A stretch of DNA of 64,000 nt from Tenacibaculum sp. (GCA_022448525.1 JAKVCX010000001.1:124001-188000), one strand, 5' to 3'; counted from the stretch's first letter, positions 26,833 to 37,366 are shown. Notes: a model not told the origin generated them from the sequence alone. Translations and numbers: made by a program.

Positions 26833-26855
26833 CATCATTTAAACTTAACAAATAT

Positions 26856-27863
<1,008 letters not shown>

Positions 27864-27880
27864 TTATATATCTAGTTTAT

Positions 27881-28867
27881 TTATGTTGTCATTATATCTG
27901 ACACCCTCAGTAATTCCTTATCAATGGAATTCTGTCCTTTAATTGCTTTTTCTAAATCGGTTGCCACTACTTTATTATCCTGTAATCCAACCATTAAATT
28001 TGATTTCCCATCTATTAAGAATTCAACAGCTTTCACTCCTAACCTTGAAGCTAATACTCTATCAAAACACGATGGCGAGCCTCCACGTTGCATGTGTCCT
28101 AAAACTGAAACACGCACTTCATATTCTGGCATATTTTCTTCAACGTAATCTGCCAGTTCGTAAACATTTTTACCAGACTTATCACCTTCGGCTACAACAA
28201 CAATACTTGAAGATTTACCTGAACGTCTACTTTTCTTTAAAGACTCTAACATTCTTTCTAATCCTAAGTCTTCCTCTGGCACTAAGATTTCTTCTGCACC
28301 TGCTCCAACTCCTGCATTTAAAGCTATAAATCCAGCATCTCTTCCCATTACTTCTACGAAGAATAATCTGTTATGCGATGAAGCCGTATCTCTAATTTTA
28401 TCGATTGCTTCCATTGCCGTATTTAAAGCTGTATCATAACCTAGTGTATGAGAAGTTCCGTAGATATCATTATCAATAGTTCCTGGAATTCCAATCACAG
28501 AAAAATCATATTCTTCATTAAAAACGACTCCTCCTGTAAAAGATCCGTCTCCTCCAATAACAACTAATCCGTCAATTTCATGTTCTTTTAAGTTTTCGTA
28601 TGCTTTTTGCCTACCTTCTTTAGTCATGAATTCTTTTGATCTAGCTGATTTAAGAATCGTACCTCCTTTGTGAATGATATTGTTCACGCTTCTTGCTGAT
28701 AACGTAACAAAATCACCTTCAATCATTCCTTGGTAACCTCTATAAATTCCTATACATTCTGTTCGATAATAGGCACATGCCCTTACAACAGATCTAATGG
28801 CTGCGTTCATTCCAGGAGAATCTCCTCCTGAAGTCATAACCGCTATTTTTTTAATTTTATTTCCCAT
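27881..28867 (-). CDS. pfkA: ATP-dependent 6-phosphofructokinase
   Basis: A 328-aa enzyme phosphorylating fructose 6-phosphate. It shows VMTSGGDSPGMNAAIRS, the ATP-site GGDGSFTGG, the catalytic loop GIPGTIDNDIYGT and EVMGRDAGFIAL. The Gly in GGDGS fits an ATP- rather than PPi-dependent enzyme. First gene of a pfkA-gap unit. Confidence 0.96.
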   Translation of the reverse strand: MGNKIKKIAVMTSGGDSPGMNAAIRSVVRACAYYRTECIGIYRGYQGMIEGDFVTLSARSVNNIIHKGGTILKSARSKEFMTKEGRQKAYENLKEHEIDGLVVIGGDGSFTGGVVFNEEYDFSVIGIPGTIDNDIYGTSHTLGYDTALNTAMEAIDKIRDTASSHNRLFFVEVMGRDAGFIALNAGVGAGAEEILVPEEDLGLERMLESLKKSRRSGKSSSIVVVAEGDKSGKNVYELADYVEENMPEYEVRVSVLGHMQRGGSPSCFDRVLASRLGVKAVEFLIDGKSNLMVGLQDNKVVATDLEKAIKGQNSIDKELLRVSDIMTT

Positions 28868-28995
28868 ATGTTCGAATTCAAATTTACTTACTTATTTACA
28901 ATATTCACTGATAAAAATGCGAAATCGTTTTCGATTTTTACCGTTTTTAAAGCCTTTTTAAATTATTTATTTACATTAGCATTTAAACCTAAAAT

Positions 28996-30729
28996 ATGAA
29001 ACTTACCTTACTTGATTACGCCATTATTGTTATCTTTTTCATAATTTCTTTATTGATTGGAATTCGAGCTTCCAAATCTGCAGGAAAAAATAGTTCTGAG
29101 TTTTTTTTATCGGGTAGAAATATGCCTTGGTGGTTATTGGGTGTTTCAATGGTAGCGACAACTTTTGCAGCTGATACACCTGGATTAGTGACGGAACTTG
29201 TTAGAAAAAATGGAGTTTCAGGAAACTGGGTTTGGTGGGCAATGCTACTTACGGGAATGCTTACAGTTTTCTTTTATGCAAAATTATGGCGAAAATCAGG
29301 AATAACAACGGACTTAGAATTTTATGAGTTACGATACTCTGGAAAAACAGCTGGTTTTTTAAGAGGATTTAGAGCCATTTACCTTGGAGTAATTTTCAAT
29401 ATAATTACAATGGCTGGCGTTTGCTTGGCTGGAGCTAAGATTGCAGCCATATTATTAGGAATTTCTCAAGCTGAAATGCTAATATATTCATCCATCATTG
29501 TTGTTATTTATTCCTCTCTTGGAGGATTGAAAGGTGTTTTATTGACAGATTTTGTTCAATTCATAATCGCAATGATTGGTTCTGTTTGGGCAACTATTTA
29601 TATAGTTAATTTACCAGAAATTGGTGGAATGTATACGTTATTATCACAATCATCAGTAGCAACAAAACTTGACATTTTACCAGACTTTTCAAACACTGAA
29701 AGTTTAATCACTTTATTCATTATTCCTTTTGCCGTTCAATGGTGGAGTACTTGGTATCCAGGTGCAGAGCCAGGTGGTGGTGGATATATTGCTCAACGAA
29801 TGTTAGCTGCAAAAGATGAAAAAAACGCAACGTGGGCTACCTTATTCTTCAATTTTGCACATTATGCTTTACGTCCATGGCCATGGATTATTGTTGGTTT
29901 GGCTTCATTAGTTTTATTTCCAGATGTTGATAGTATCAATCAAACTTTCCCCAATTTAACTAAAGAAATGCAAGGGGAAGATGTTGCTTACGCGGCAATG
30001 ATGACTTATCTTCCTGCAGGATTATTAGGAATTGTACTTACTTCATTAATAGCTGCTTTTATGAGCACCATTAGTACTCAACTAAACTGGGGAAGTTCAT
30101 ATGTAGTAAATGATTTCTATGCCAGATTCATAAACACAAATGCATCAGAAAAGCAAAAAGTAGTAGTTGGAAGAATCACCACTGCTTTACTAATGTTAGC
30201 TGCTGCATTATTCTCATTTTACTTACAATCTGCAAAAGGAGTTTTCGATTTACTCTTACAAATTGGAGCAGGAACTGGTTTACTATTCATACTTAGATGG
30301 TTTTGGCATAGAATTAATCCATTTAGTGAAATTGCGGCGATGGTGATTTCATTTTTAATTGCTCTTTTCTTTTTTGTTAATGGAAAAATGGATGAACCTT
30401 TAATTTCTGTACCGGGCTATATGCAATTGATTATTGGAGTTATTATTACTACCGTAGGATGGATTACAGTAACTTTATTAACAAAACCATCAGATCAAGA
30501 AACTCTGGATAACTTCAATAGACTGATTTTTGAATCAGAAAACAAATTCAAAAATATCGGTAGTAAAATAATAGCTTTTCTATTTGGTACGTTAGGAATT
30601 TACAGTGTTTTATTCGCAACTGGAAATTGGATTTATGGAGAAACAATAAAAGGAATAATTTTCTCTTTTACAGCAATTGTCTCAATTGTTACAATTCACC
30701 AACTTTGGAAAAGAAAACTGTTAGAATAA
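28996..30729 (+). CDS. Sodium:solute symporter (SSS family)
   Basis: A 577-aa inner-membrane transporter with about 14 hydrophobic helices. The N-terminus (YAIIVIFFIISLLIGIRASK ... SSEFFLSGRNMPWWLLGVSM) and FMSTISTQLNWGSSYVVNDFY match the SSS family, with sodium-site serines in the latter segment. Position beside pfkA-gap and the long sugar-type layout suggest a sugar or sugar-acid substrate, but this cannot be read from sequence. It has its own direction, divergent from pfkA. Confidence 0.88.
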   Translation: MKLTLLDYAIIVIFFIISLLIGIRASKSAGKNSSEFFLSGRNMPWWLLGVSMVATTFAADTPGLVTELVRKNGVSGNWVWWAMLLTGMLTVFFYAKLWRKSGITTDLEFYELRYSGKTAGFLRGFRAIYLGVIFNIITMAGVCLAGAKIAAILLGISQAEMLIYSSIIVVIYSSLGGLKGVLLTDFVQFIIAMIGSVWATIYIVNLPEIGGMYTLLSQSSVATKLDILPDFSNTESLITLFIIPFAVQWWSTWYPGAEPGGGGYIAQRMLAAKDEKNATWATLFFNFAHYALRPWPWIIVGLASLVLFPDVDSINQTFPNLTKEMQGEDVAYAAMMTYLPAGLLGIVLTSLIAAFMSTISTQLNWGSSYVVNDFYARFINTNASEKQKVVVGRITTALLMLAAALFSFYLQSAKGVFDLLLQIGAGTGLLFILRWFWHRINPFSEIAAMVISFLIALFFFVNGKMDEPLISVPGYMQLIIGVIITTVGWITVTLLTKPSDQETLDNFNRLIFESENKFKNIGSKIIAFLFGTLGIYSVLFATGNWIYGETIKGIIFSFTAIVSIVTIHQLWKRKLLE

Positions 30730-30743
30730 TCTGATAGTTTTCT

Positions 30744-32108
30744 TTAATTACATAAAAACTGAGAAATAATTCTCTGTACTTTTTCATTTTCAGAAACCGA
30801 AGGGAATAAATCTTCAATCACAGACAAACCTTCACAATCTATACTTAATGCATTTTTTAAGTGAATGAAAGCATATTGTTCTTTACCTTCTATCATAAAT
30901 AAACCGAAAAGACGATATTCCAATTCAGCAAACTCCTTGTACGTGTTTTTTGCTTTTATTAAAACCTTTAAAGCGTTTTTAAATTCACCTAAATAAATTA
31001 AAACATCAGTTAGAGCAATATAAACCTCAATATCAATATCTCCAAGATCAATACACTTTTGAAACGCCTTTACAGTTTCATCAAAAAAATTAAGTTTGAT
31101 ATTTATTTCGGCATACTTTCTCCAATACATTATGTTTGAATCATCAATTTGTAACGCCTTGTTTATATAATATAAAGCTTTATTATAATTTTCTGCTTCA
31201 CAATACAAATTGGTAAGTAATAACCAAGCCTTATCTAATAATGGATCTTCATATACCGCCTTTTTATAAAATTCAATAGCAGTGCCTGGAGCTTCTAATT
31301 TTTCATAACACTCCCCTATTCTTACATAGGCAAAAGCAGTCGGATCATCCAACTCTAAAGTAATCAGATAATTTTCTATTGCTTTTTCAAAATGACCTAA
31401 TTGTTCAAGAGATTTTGCTTTCTCTAGATATCCACCAATAAAAGTTTCATCTATAATTACGGCATAATCGAAAGCTTTTAAGGCATTTTCATAATCTTCT
31501 AGTTCGAAATATTGTTTCCCTAATTGATGCCATGCAACTTCACTATAGGGGTTCTTATCGATATACTTTCTTAAAAACTTAATGGACTGCTCAAAATCTT
31601 CTTGCATTTCATAACAATAAACAATATTGTAAAGTGAAGAATAATCCTCGAAGTCAACATCTATACATTTTGCGAAATTCATTCTGGCATTATCAAAATC
31701 ATCTAAATACAAGTATTCCATTCCAATCATTGCCCAAACATCTACTGGATCCTCTACATAATCCAACGATTGTTTTAAAACATCAATAGCTTCTTGATGC
31801 TTTTTATACTTTGATAAGATAACTGCTTTTTGAAAAAATAGTTCGTCATTATGAGGTTCTACCGCCTCTATTTCTTTTATCAATTTAACTGCATCCTCAA
31901 AATTATCTTCAAAAATGAATACTTCAACTTTTAATAATTTAAGAGCAATTGAATGTGGATGTTGATCTAATCCTAACTGGATAGCTTTCTTGGCTAATGT
32001 ATGTTTCCCTATATTTAAATAATGCTGAACAATCTCCTCAAATTCCGTAGCATCAAAAAAATATACATCATTAGTTTTTAACATTGATTCAAATCTTGAT
32101 AAAGACAT
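30744..32108 (-). CDS. Tetratricopeptide-repeat protein
   Basis: I prefer the ATG at 32108 (454 aa, MSLSRFESMLKTND) to the track start nine bases upstream. It consists almost entirely of TPR units, for example AWHQLGKQYFELEDYENALKAFDYAVIID and YWRKYAEINIKLNFFDETVKAFQKCI, about ten in all. No signal peptide, so a cytosolic scaffold is likely. Function not known. Confidence 0.88.
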   Translation of the reverse strand: MSLSRFESMLKTNDVYFFDATEFEEIVQHYLNIGKHTLAKKAIQLGLDQHPHSIALKLLKVEVFIFEDNFEDAVKLIKEIEAVEPHNDELFFQKAVILSKYKKHQEAIDVLKQSLDYVEDPVDVWAMIGMEYLYLDDFDNARMNFAKCIDVDFEDYSSLYNIVYCYEMQEDFEQSIKFLRKYIDKNPYSEVAWHQLGKQYFELEDYENALKAFDYAVIIDETFIGGYLEKAKSLEQLGHFEKAIENYLITLELDDPTAFAYVRIGECYEKLEAPGTAIEFYKKAVYEDPLLDKAWLLLTNLYCEAENYNKALYYINKALQIDDSNIMYWRKYAEINIKLNFFDETVKAFQKCIDLGDIDIEVYIALTDVLIYLGEFKNALKVLIKAKNTYKEFAELEYRLFGLFMIEGKEQYAFIHLKNALSIDCEGLSVIEDLFPSVSENEKVQRIISQFLCN

Positions 32109-32256
32109 AAGATGCAATTTTGAATTTCTTATATAAATCTACTACAAGAAGGGCGGTTTTACACATAAAAGCCGTTTAGTTTTCAACAATTTAATTAACA
32201 AAAACAAACCTTTTTTATATAACTAAATCATTCAGAAGCATTTGTTGTTATTCAAT

Positions 32257-32286
32257 TTGATATGCTTAAATATTTTTCTATATTTG
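32257..32286 (+). promoter_or_regulatory. Strong predicted promoter of the DUF2853 gene
   Basis: TTG at 32257-32259, a 19-nt spacer and TATATTTG at 32279-32286 match the Bacteroidetes consensus closely. The leader would be about 33 nt. Confidence 0.65.
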
Positions 32287-32325
32287 AAATGAGTTGAAAT
32301 ACAAATTAACTAAATAATAAAAATT

Positions 32326-32667
32326 ATGAGCAAATTCGACGAGAAAGTAGAGCTGTACACAAAATTTATGAACGACAAGGGTATAAGTTTTGATGCGGAT
32401 TTATTAGCTGCAGTTACTAAAGGCTTAGGACCTTCAATTTACAAAAAAGATGCTGAAACAGTTTCAGGTACAGACCCAAAAGAGCTTGAAACAGTTAAGA
32501 AAAACTTCTTAATCAAAAAGTTAGGTTTAGCAGATGGACCAAACTTAGATGAAGGTATCGCTGAAGTAATTGAGCAAATCGGTAAATCTGAAAGAAATAA
32601 ATACCGTGCGGCTGTTTACTATCTTTTAACTAAAAAGTTCGGTAAAGAATCTGTTTACGGAATGTAA
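32326..32667 (+). CDS. DUF2853 family protein
   Basis: A 113-aa small cytoplasmic protein, all-alpha by appearance, starting MSKFDEKVELYTKFMNDKGI and containing GLGPSIYKKDAETVSGTDPKEL, as in DUF2853. The family has a structure but no established function. It has the best consensus promoter in the window, so it may be highly expressed. A terminator-like stem (ACCTGTATTG...CAATACAGGT) follows at 32694-32719. Confidence 0.88.
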   Translation: MSKFDEKVELYTKFMNDKGISFDADLLAAVTKGLGPSIYKKDAETVSGTDPKELETVKKNFLIKKLGLADGPNLDEGIAEVIEQIGKSERNKYRAAVYYLLTKKFGKESVYGM

Positions 32668-32693
32668 TTTCTGACTGAAATAAATTTTATAAA

Positions 32694-32725
32694 ACCTGTA
32701 TTGTTTTCAATACAGGTTTTTTATT
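32694..32725 (+). terminator. Terminator after the DUF2853 gene
   Basis: AAAACCTGTATTG / CAATACAGGTTTT with a TTTT loop, then further T residues. Confidence 0.8.
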
Positions 32726-32756
32726 TTTGTTTTAACAAACAACGTTAATTTACTTT

Positions 32757-34184
32757 ATGCATCAATTTATTAGTGTCTTTGACATGTTAAAGATTGGGGT
32801 TGGTCCGTCTAGTTCACATACATTAGGACCATGGAGAGCTGCTCAAAATTGGATTCTAAATTTAGAGTCTAACAATCAATTAGAAAATGTAGCTTCAATA
32901 AAAGTCGATTTATATGGTTCTTTATCTCTTACAGGTAAAGGACATGCTACAGACTTAGCAGTAGCCTTAGGGTTAAGTGGAACAGATCCTGAGTTCATTC
33001 CTATTGATGAAATCAGTACACATATTGATAATATAAAGCTTCGTAATAAATTACACTTTAATGCAATTAAAGAAATTGATTTTTCAATGGACCATATTGT
33101 TTTTAATAGAGAGTTTTTACCATTTCATGCGAACGGACTAACCTTTAGAGGATTCAATACTAACAATGATGAAATTTCAACTGAAACATATTACTCCATT
33201 GGAGGCGGATTTGTAATTCAAGAAGGTGTGGAGGATATAATGGAAAATGTGGAGAATAAAATCAATTTCCCTTATCCTATAAACAAGGCAGTAGACTTGG
33301 ACAAATACTGCAAGGAGACAGGTAAAAATATTTCTGAAATTGTGCTTGCTAACGAAATCGTTTTAGCTGATAAAGAAGTTATCTACAAAAAGTTAGACAA
33401 TATTTGGGACACCATGTTAGAATGTATGTATATCGGTTGTCATACAGAAGGAATACTTCCCGGAGGTTTAAACGTAAGAAGACGAGCATTTTCTACTCAC
33501 GAAAAACTTATAAAAGATACAGAATACAATGGTGTTGCGGATTGGATAAAAGGTATTCGAAAAACAGAAGTTAAATTCAGAGAAATTCTTAAATGGGTAA
33601 GTTGTTTCGCGCTTTCAGTAAATGAAGTAAATGCTTCCTTAGGTAGAGTTGTAACCGCTCCGACAAATGGTAGTGCTGGTGTGATCCCGGCAGTTTTAAT
33701 GTATTATATGGTAATTGAAAACCACGAAGCTACCATTGATCATGTTAGAAAATTTTTATTAACTGCGGGTGAAATTGGAAGTTTATTTAAGAAAAATGCT
33801 ACAATTTCTGCTGCAATGGGAGGATGTCAAGCGGAAATAGGGGTTTCTTCTGCAATGGCGGCAGCAGCATTAACAGAATTGCTTGGTGGTACTCCAGCAC
33901 AATGTTTAGAAGCTTCTGAAATTGCCATGGAACATCATCTTGGCTTAACTTGTGACCCAATTGGTGGCTTAGTTCAAATTCCTTGTATTGAAAGAAATGC
34001 AATGGGAGCCATAAAAGCAATCAACGCAGCTGAATTAGCTTTAGAGAGAAATCCTGAAGATGCAGTTGTACCACTTGACAAGGTTATTGAGACCATGTGG
34101 GAAACTGCGAAAGATATGAATAGAAACTATAAAGAAACCTCAGAAGGTGGATTAGCAATAACTGTTGGATTAGCAGATTGCTAA
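32757..34184 (+). CDS. sdaA: L-serine ammonia-lyase (iron-sulfur dependent, single chain)
   Basis: A 475-aa enzyme converting L-serine to pyruvate and ammonia. The beta domain has GVGPSSSHTLGPWRA near the N-terminus; the alpha domain has APTNGSAGVIPAVL and the Cys pattern GGCQAEIGVSS / LTCDPIGGLVQIPCIERN that holds a 4Fe-4S cluster. Fused beta-alpha form as in E. coli SdaA, not the split Bacillus form. It produces the aminoacrylate intermediate that RidA-type proteins clear. Confidence 0.95.
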   Translation: MHQFISVFDMLKIGVGPSSSHTLGPWRAAQNWILNLESNNQLENVASIKVDLYGSLSLTGKGHATDLAVALGLSGTDPEFIPIDEISTHIDNIKLRNKLHFNAIKEIDFSMDHIVFNREFLPFHANGLTFRGFNTNNDEISTETYYSIGGGFVIQEGVEDIMENVENKINFPYPINKAVDLDKYCKETGKNISEIVLANEIVLADKEVIYKKLDNIWDTMLECMYIGCHTEGILPGGLNVRRRAFSTHEKLIKDTEYNGVADWIKGIRKTEVKFREILKWVSCFALSVNEVNASLGRVVTAPTNGSAGVIPAVLMYYMVIENHEATIDHVRKFLLTAGEIGSLFKKNATISAAMGGCQAEIGVSSAMAAAALTELLGGTPAQCLEASEIAMEHHLGLTCDPIGGLVQIPCIERNAMGAIKAINAAELALERNPEDAVVPLDKVIETMWETAKDMNRNYKETSEGGLAITVGLADC

Positions 34185-34192
34185 TCCACATG

Positions 34193-34951
34193 TTATCTTG
34201 TAAAAACTAATTCGTTTTCTGAAGACATTTCTTCGGAAAATCTATATCCATCAATATCGAATCCTTTTAATTGATCTAAAGTCTCAATATCATTTTCAAT
34301 AATATATCGAACCATTAGTCCTCTTGCTTTTTTAGCAAAGGTCATAATAGTTTTGTATTGTCCATTTTTAAAGTCTTTAAAGACAGGTGTAATCATTGGT
34401 ACTTTTAAGGCTTTTTTGGGTAGTGCTTTGAAATACTCAGTACTTGCTAAATTAATTAGTAATTCATTATCGCCTAATTCTGAATTTAAAGAATCGGCTA
34501 AATCATTTCCCCAAAACTGATATAAATTATCTTTTCGACCAACTTTTAATTTTGTTCCCATTTCCAAACGATACGGTTGAATTAAATCTAAAGGTTTTAA
34601 CAAACCATATAATCCAGATAAAATTCTAAGTTTCTCTTGTAAAACCGGGACTTTACTTTCATCTAAAGTAGTTACATCAATTCCTCGGAAAACTTCACCT
34701 GTAAAACTGTAAATAGCTTGTTTAGAATTTTCTGCATTGAAAGGTAAACTCCATGTTTGATTTCTTTCATAATTAAGCGATGCTAAATCATCTGAAATTT
34801 TCATAAGCTCTGAAAGTTTCTTTCTCGAAATTGTTTTCAACTTCTTATTTAACTTTTCAGACTGTTCTAAAAATCTTGGTTGTGTAAATTCTTTTACGTT
34901 TGCTGGCGTTTCAAAATCTAATGATTTTGCAGGAGAAATAATTATTTTCAT
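34193..34951 (-). CDS. yaaA: Peroxide-stress protein YaaA (DUF328/UPF0246)
   Basis: A 252-aa protein with the family start MKIIISPAKSLDFE, LSGLYGLLKPLDLIQPYRLEMGTKL and FWGNDLADSLN. E. coli YaaA lowers free iron and DNA damage under hydrogen peroxide stress. The length is normal. Convergent with sdaA, with only 8 bp between the stops. Confidence 0.94.
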   Translation of the reverse strand: MKIIISPAKSLDFETPANVKEFTQPRFLEQSEKLNKKLKTISRKKLSELMKISDDLASLNYERNQTWSLPFNAENSKQAIYSFTGEVFRGIDVTTLDESKVPVLQEKLRILSGLYGLLKPLDLIQPYRLEMGTKLKVGRKDNLYQFWGNDLADSLNSELGDNELLINLASTEYFKALPKKALKVPMITPVFKDFKNGQYKTIMTFAKKARGLMVRYIIENDIETLDQLKGFDIDGYRFSEEMSSENELVFTR

Positions 34952-35071
34952 TAAAGCTTAAGTTTTACTCAACAAAATTACGATAGTTTTACAAAATATT
35001 AAAAATAGCTAAGTATTTAATAATGAAGTTTTAAAGTCAAAAAAAAAGTTTCCTCATCTAAAAAAAGAAAG

Positions 35072-35079
35072 TATATTTG
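35072..35079 (+). promoter_or_regulatory. -7 box TATATTTG for the first paralogue
   Basis: An exact TAnnTTTG match, about 40 nt before the ATG at 35119; the -33 region (GTTTCC) is weak. Confidence 0.5.
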
Positions 35080-35118
35080 CTTCCATATTTTATTAATAAT
35101 CCATAAAAACTTTAAATT

Positions 35119-35838
35119 ATGAGGGGAAAGATTTATGTTTTTATGTCTGCTTTATTATTATCAATTGTGGGGTGTAATAATAATGAAGATGTATCTTTAA
35201 TCGAAAACCAAGAATCAAACTTACAACAAGAGCCAATCATTAATTCAGAAGAAAGAATTATTGAACAACCAGAAGTAATTTTGAATGAAGATGGTAAATT
35301 AGAGCTTCAAGACATTGTTGCTGAAGTTCAAGTACAACTACCAAAAGAAACTGAAAATTTTTCACAAAAAGCGACTACAGCGGGAAAAGCGACTGTTTTA
35401 AAAACTACTGATTTAATTATTGGTAGAAGCTACAAAGCTGGTACAGTGACAGTTTCACTTGAAGGTAAAAACTTGTTAGTTACTTACAAAACTAATAGAT
35501 GTTGGAACCTTTGGAAAACAAACTTATTTTTAGGAGAAAAAGATAGTATTCCGTTATACTATGGATATCCTAATTACACAAAATTTCCTTACAGAGAGAG
35601 TCACAGAACATCTCGTATTCAGGAATACACGTATACAATTCCTTTATCTGATTTAAAAGGAATAAAGTGTATAACAGTTGCTGCTCACGCTAAATTATCA
35701 ATTTACTATCGTGGATGGTGCTGGGTTTATTCAGCATGGGGTGACGGTTTAGATTTCGAAGGAACTAGATGTCCTGCAACGTATTTTAACTTGTGCGACA
35801 ATGGTGGAGACGATGATGATCCAATCGACACGAATTAA
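35119..35838 (+). CDS. Lipoprotein, member of a tandem exported paralogue pair (unknown family)
   Basis: A 239-aa protein with a lipoprotein signal (MSALLLSIVGC, lipobox Cys at about 19) and an Asn/Glu-rich spacer (about 20-85). A C-terminal domain follows (about 95-225), sharing with the next gene the pattern GxVxxS..GK..VTY.T...W.L....LFLG...I.L and YTYTIPLSDLK..CITVAAHA, then AWGDG. It ends with a free acidic tail (DNGGDDDDPIDTN). Many Cys and Trp suggest a disulfide-stabilised surface or periplasmic beta domain. I do not recognise the family. Confidence 0.72.
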   Translation: MRGKIYVFMSALLLSIVGCNNNEDVSLIENQESNLQQEPIINSEERIIEQPEVILNEDGKLELQDIVAEVQVQLPKETENFSQKATTAGKATVLKTTDLIIGRSYKAGTVTVSLEGKNLLVTYKTNRCWNLWKTNLFLGEKDSIPLYYGYPNYTKFPYRESHRTSRIQEYTYTIPLSDLKGIKCITVAAHAKLSIYYRGWCWVYSAWGDGLDFEGTRCPATYFNLCDNGGDDDDPIDTN

Positions 35839-35863
35839 TATTTTCTAAAAAATTTAAAATCAG

Positions 35864-35903
35864 GAGTCATAGATTATTTTCTATGACTCTTATTTTTTTT
35901 TAT
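35864..35903 (+). terminator. Terminator between the two paralogues
   Basis: GAGTCATAGA / TCTATGACTC with a loop of six bases, then TTATTTTTTTTTT. It separates the paralogues, each of which has its own promoter box. Confidence 0.8.
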
Positions 35904-35912
35904 CTAAAAAAC

Positions 35913-35920
35913 TATCTTTG
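35913..35920 (+). promoter_or_regulatory. -7 box TATCTTTG for the second paralogue
   Basis: An exact TAnnTTTG match 22 bases before the ATG at 35943. It lies inside the upstream extension of the ORF-track start, which supports the later start. Confidence 0.5.
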
Positions 35921-35942
35921 TCACTATTACAAAACATTTATT

Positions 35943-36503
35943 ATGAGAAAAGTTAAAAATTTATTTTTAGTAACATGTCTAACTTTACTTTTTTCAAACT
36001 ACACTACTCCTAAAAAGAATTCATTAACTACAACAACCAATATCGTTGAAAAGACTAACGTTATTTTTAGTGCAAACCTTCTTGGAAATGGTAAAAAAGT
36101 TGGTTCAGTTAAAATCTCAACTAAAGGGAAAACAAAATTTTCAGTCACATTTCAAACAAAAAAGGGTTGGTCTTTAAAAAGCTCAAAATTATTTATTGGT
36201 AATTTTGAAGACATTACCTTAAATGATAATGGTTGTCCTAATTTAAAAGAAGTAAGAACTCAAGAAAATCACAACTTGGGTGTAACAAAATACAGTTACG
36301 AAATTCCTTTATCTAAGTTAAAAAAAGGTGATTGCATTGCTGTTGTTAGCAAAGCTATTGTAACCAAAGGTAGGGAAACTATAACAGCTTGGAGTGAAGG
36401 TGAATCTTTTTCATGCAAAAAAGCTACTTATTCGAAATTTTGTAAATCTAATTTAAAAAACAAAAGAGTGAAAGCTTTAAAGAGAAGTAAGATTTCAAAC
36501 TAA
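35943..36503 (+). CDS. Exported paralogue of the preceding lipoprotein (unknown family)
   Basis: I start at ATG 35943 (186 aa) instead of the track start at 35883, because MRKVKNLFLVTCLTLLFSNYT is a normal signal peptide and the promoter box lies between the two starts. The mature domain aligns by eye with the preceding protein: VGSVKISTKGKTKFSVTFQTKKGWSL, LFIGNFEDITL, KYSYEIPLSKLKKGDCIAVVSKA, AWSEG and a terminal Cys. It lacks the lipobox spacer and acidic tail and ends in a basic tail (KNKRVKALKRSKISN). Function unknown. Confidence 0.72.
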   Translation: MRKVKNLFLVTCLTLLFSNYTTPKKNSLTTTTNIVEKTNVIFSANLLGNGKKVGSVKISTKGKTKFSVTFQTKKGWSLKSSKLFIGNFEDITLNDNGCPNLKEVRTQENHNLGVTKYSYEIPLSKLKKGDCIAVVSKAIVTKGRETITAWSEGESFSCKKATYSKFCKSNLKNKRVKALKRSKISN

Positions 36504-36524
36504 TTGTAAAATTACAATATAAAT

Positions 36525-36552
36525 AAAGGCTTTTTTAAAAGGCCTTTTTTTT
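36525..36552 (+). terminator. Terminator after the second paralogue
   Basis: AAAGGC / GCCTTT stem around TTTTTTAAAAG, followed by a T run; short but well placed. Confidence 0.6.
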
Positions 36553-37366
36553 ATGTTCTAAATTCTAGAACTAACCACCAAATAACAGGCAACCCTTCTA
36601 CCCAAAATGATGCATAGTATTTTGATTGTTTTCTTTTTGCTCTTTGAAGAAAAAACAATAACATCATAAATATCAACAAATAAACAAACTTAAAAATACG
36701 ATTTGGAGTAATAAAAAACTCAATTACCATAGTTAATGCCAGTAAAACAAAACCCACTTTTTTCGTTCTTTCTATTCCTATTAACTGAGGTATAGTTTGT
36801 AAATATTTCAAATCATATCGCAAGTCTCGGATATCAAAAGGCAATGTAAGTACCACTACAAATAAAAAACGTTGAAAAAAACCAAATATCACTTTAGTAC
36901 TTTCAAATTCATTTACAGCATAAATTGGAATAAAATATGTAACTCCCGCCCATACCATAGCAATAACAATAATTTTTAAAGTTGCAACACTTCTTAGATT
37001 CATGGAAAATTTTCTGAAGACAGGAACTGCATAAAATAAAGTTAGCAATGAAAAAGGAGTAAAAAGCAACAAAGTTTTTAAAGGCAACTTAACTCCGTAG
37101 TAAATCATCAGAACAAATGCTGCAAAAGAAAAAATCTGTATAAATCTTAGGTTCTTTGTCAAACTCATATGATGTAATTTGGCAATACCTGCATATTTCA
37201 CAAAATTATACCCTGTAATTGTTCCATAAAAAATAAAATAATTTAAAGGTTCATTATAAGGTAATCCAAAATACATTTCAGTAATTCTGACCAACGAATA
37301 CACTGCTAATGCTACATGAATACTTGAGTTGATATAAAACTCAAAAATAGATTTTAAACTTTTCAC
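36551..37366 (-). CDS. UbiA-like integral membrane protein lacking the first Asp motif
   Basis: A 271-aa protein with about eight hydrophobic helices. The region LPFDIRDLRYDLKYLQTIPQLIG resembles the second Asp-rich loop of UbiA prenyltransferases (DxxDxxxD...T.P...G). At the position of the first loop the sequence is GYNFVKYAGIAKLH, which keeps the Asn but has no Asp pair. It may therefore not bind prenyl diphosphate in the usual way. No signal peptide, and no other isoprenoid gene is adjacent. The call is based on one motif and topology. Confidence 0.55.
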   Translation of the reverse strand: MKSLKSIFEFYINSSIHVALAVYSLVRITEMYFGLPYNEPLNYFIFYGTITGYNFVKYAGIAKLHHMSLTKNLRFIQIFSFAAFVLMIYYGVKLPLKTLLLFTPFSLLTLFYAVPVFRKFSMNLRSVATLKIIVIAMVWAGVTYFIPIYAVNEFESTKVIFGFFQRFLFVVVLTLPFDIRDLRYDLKYLQTIPQLIGIERTKKVGFVLLALTMVIEFFITPNRIFKFVYLLIFMMLLFFLQRAKRKQSKYYASFWVEGLPVIWWLVLEFRT

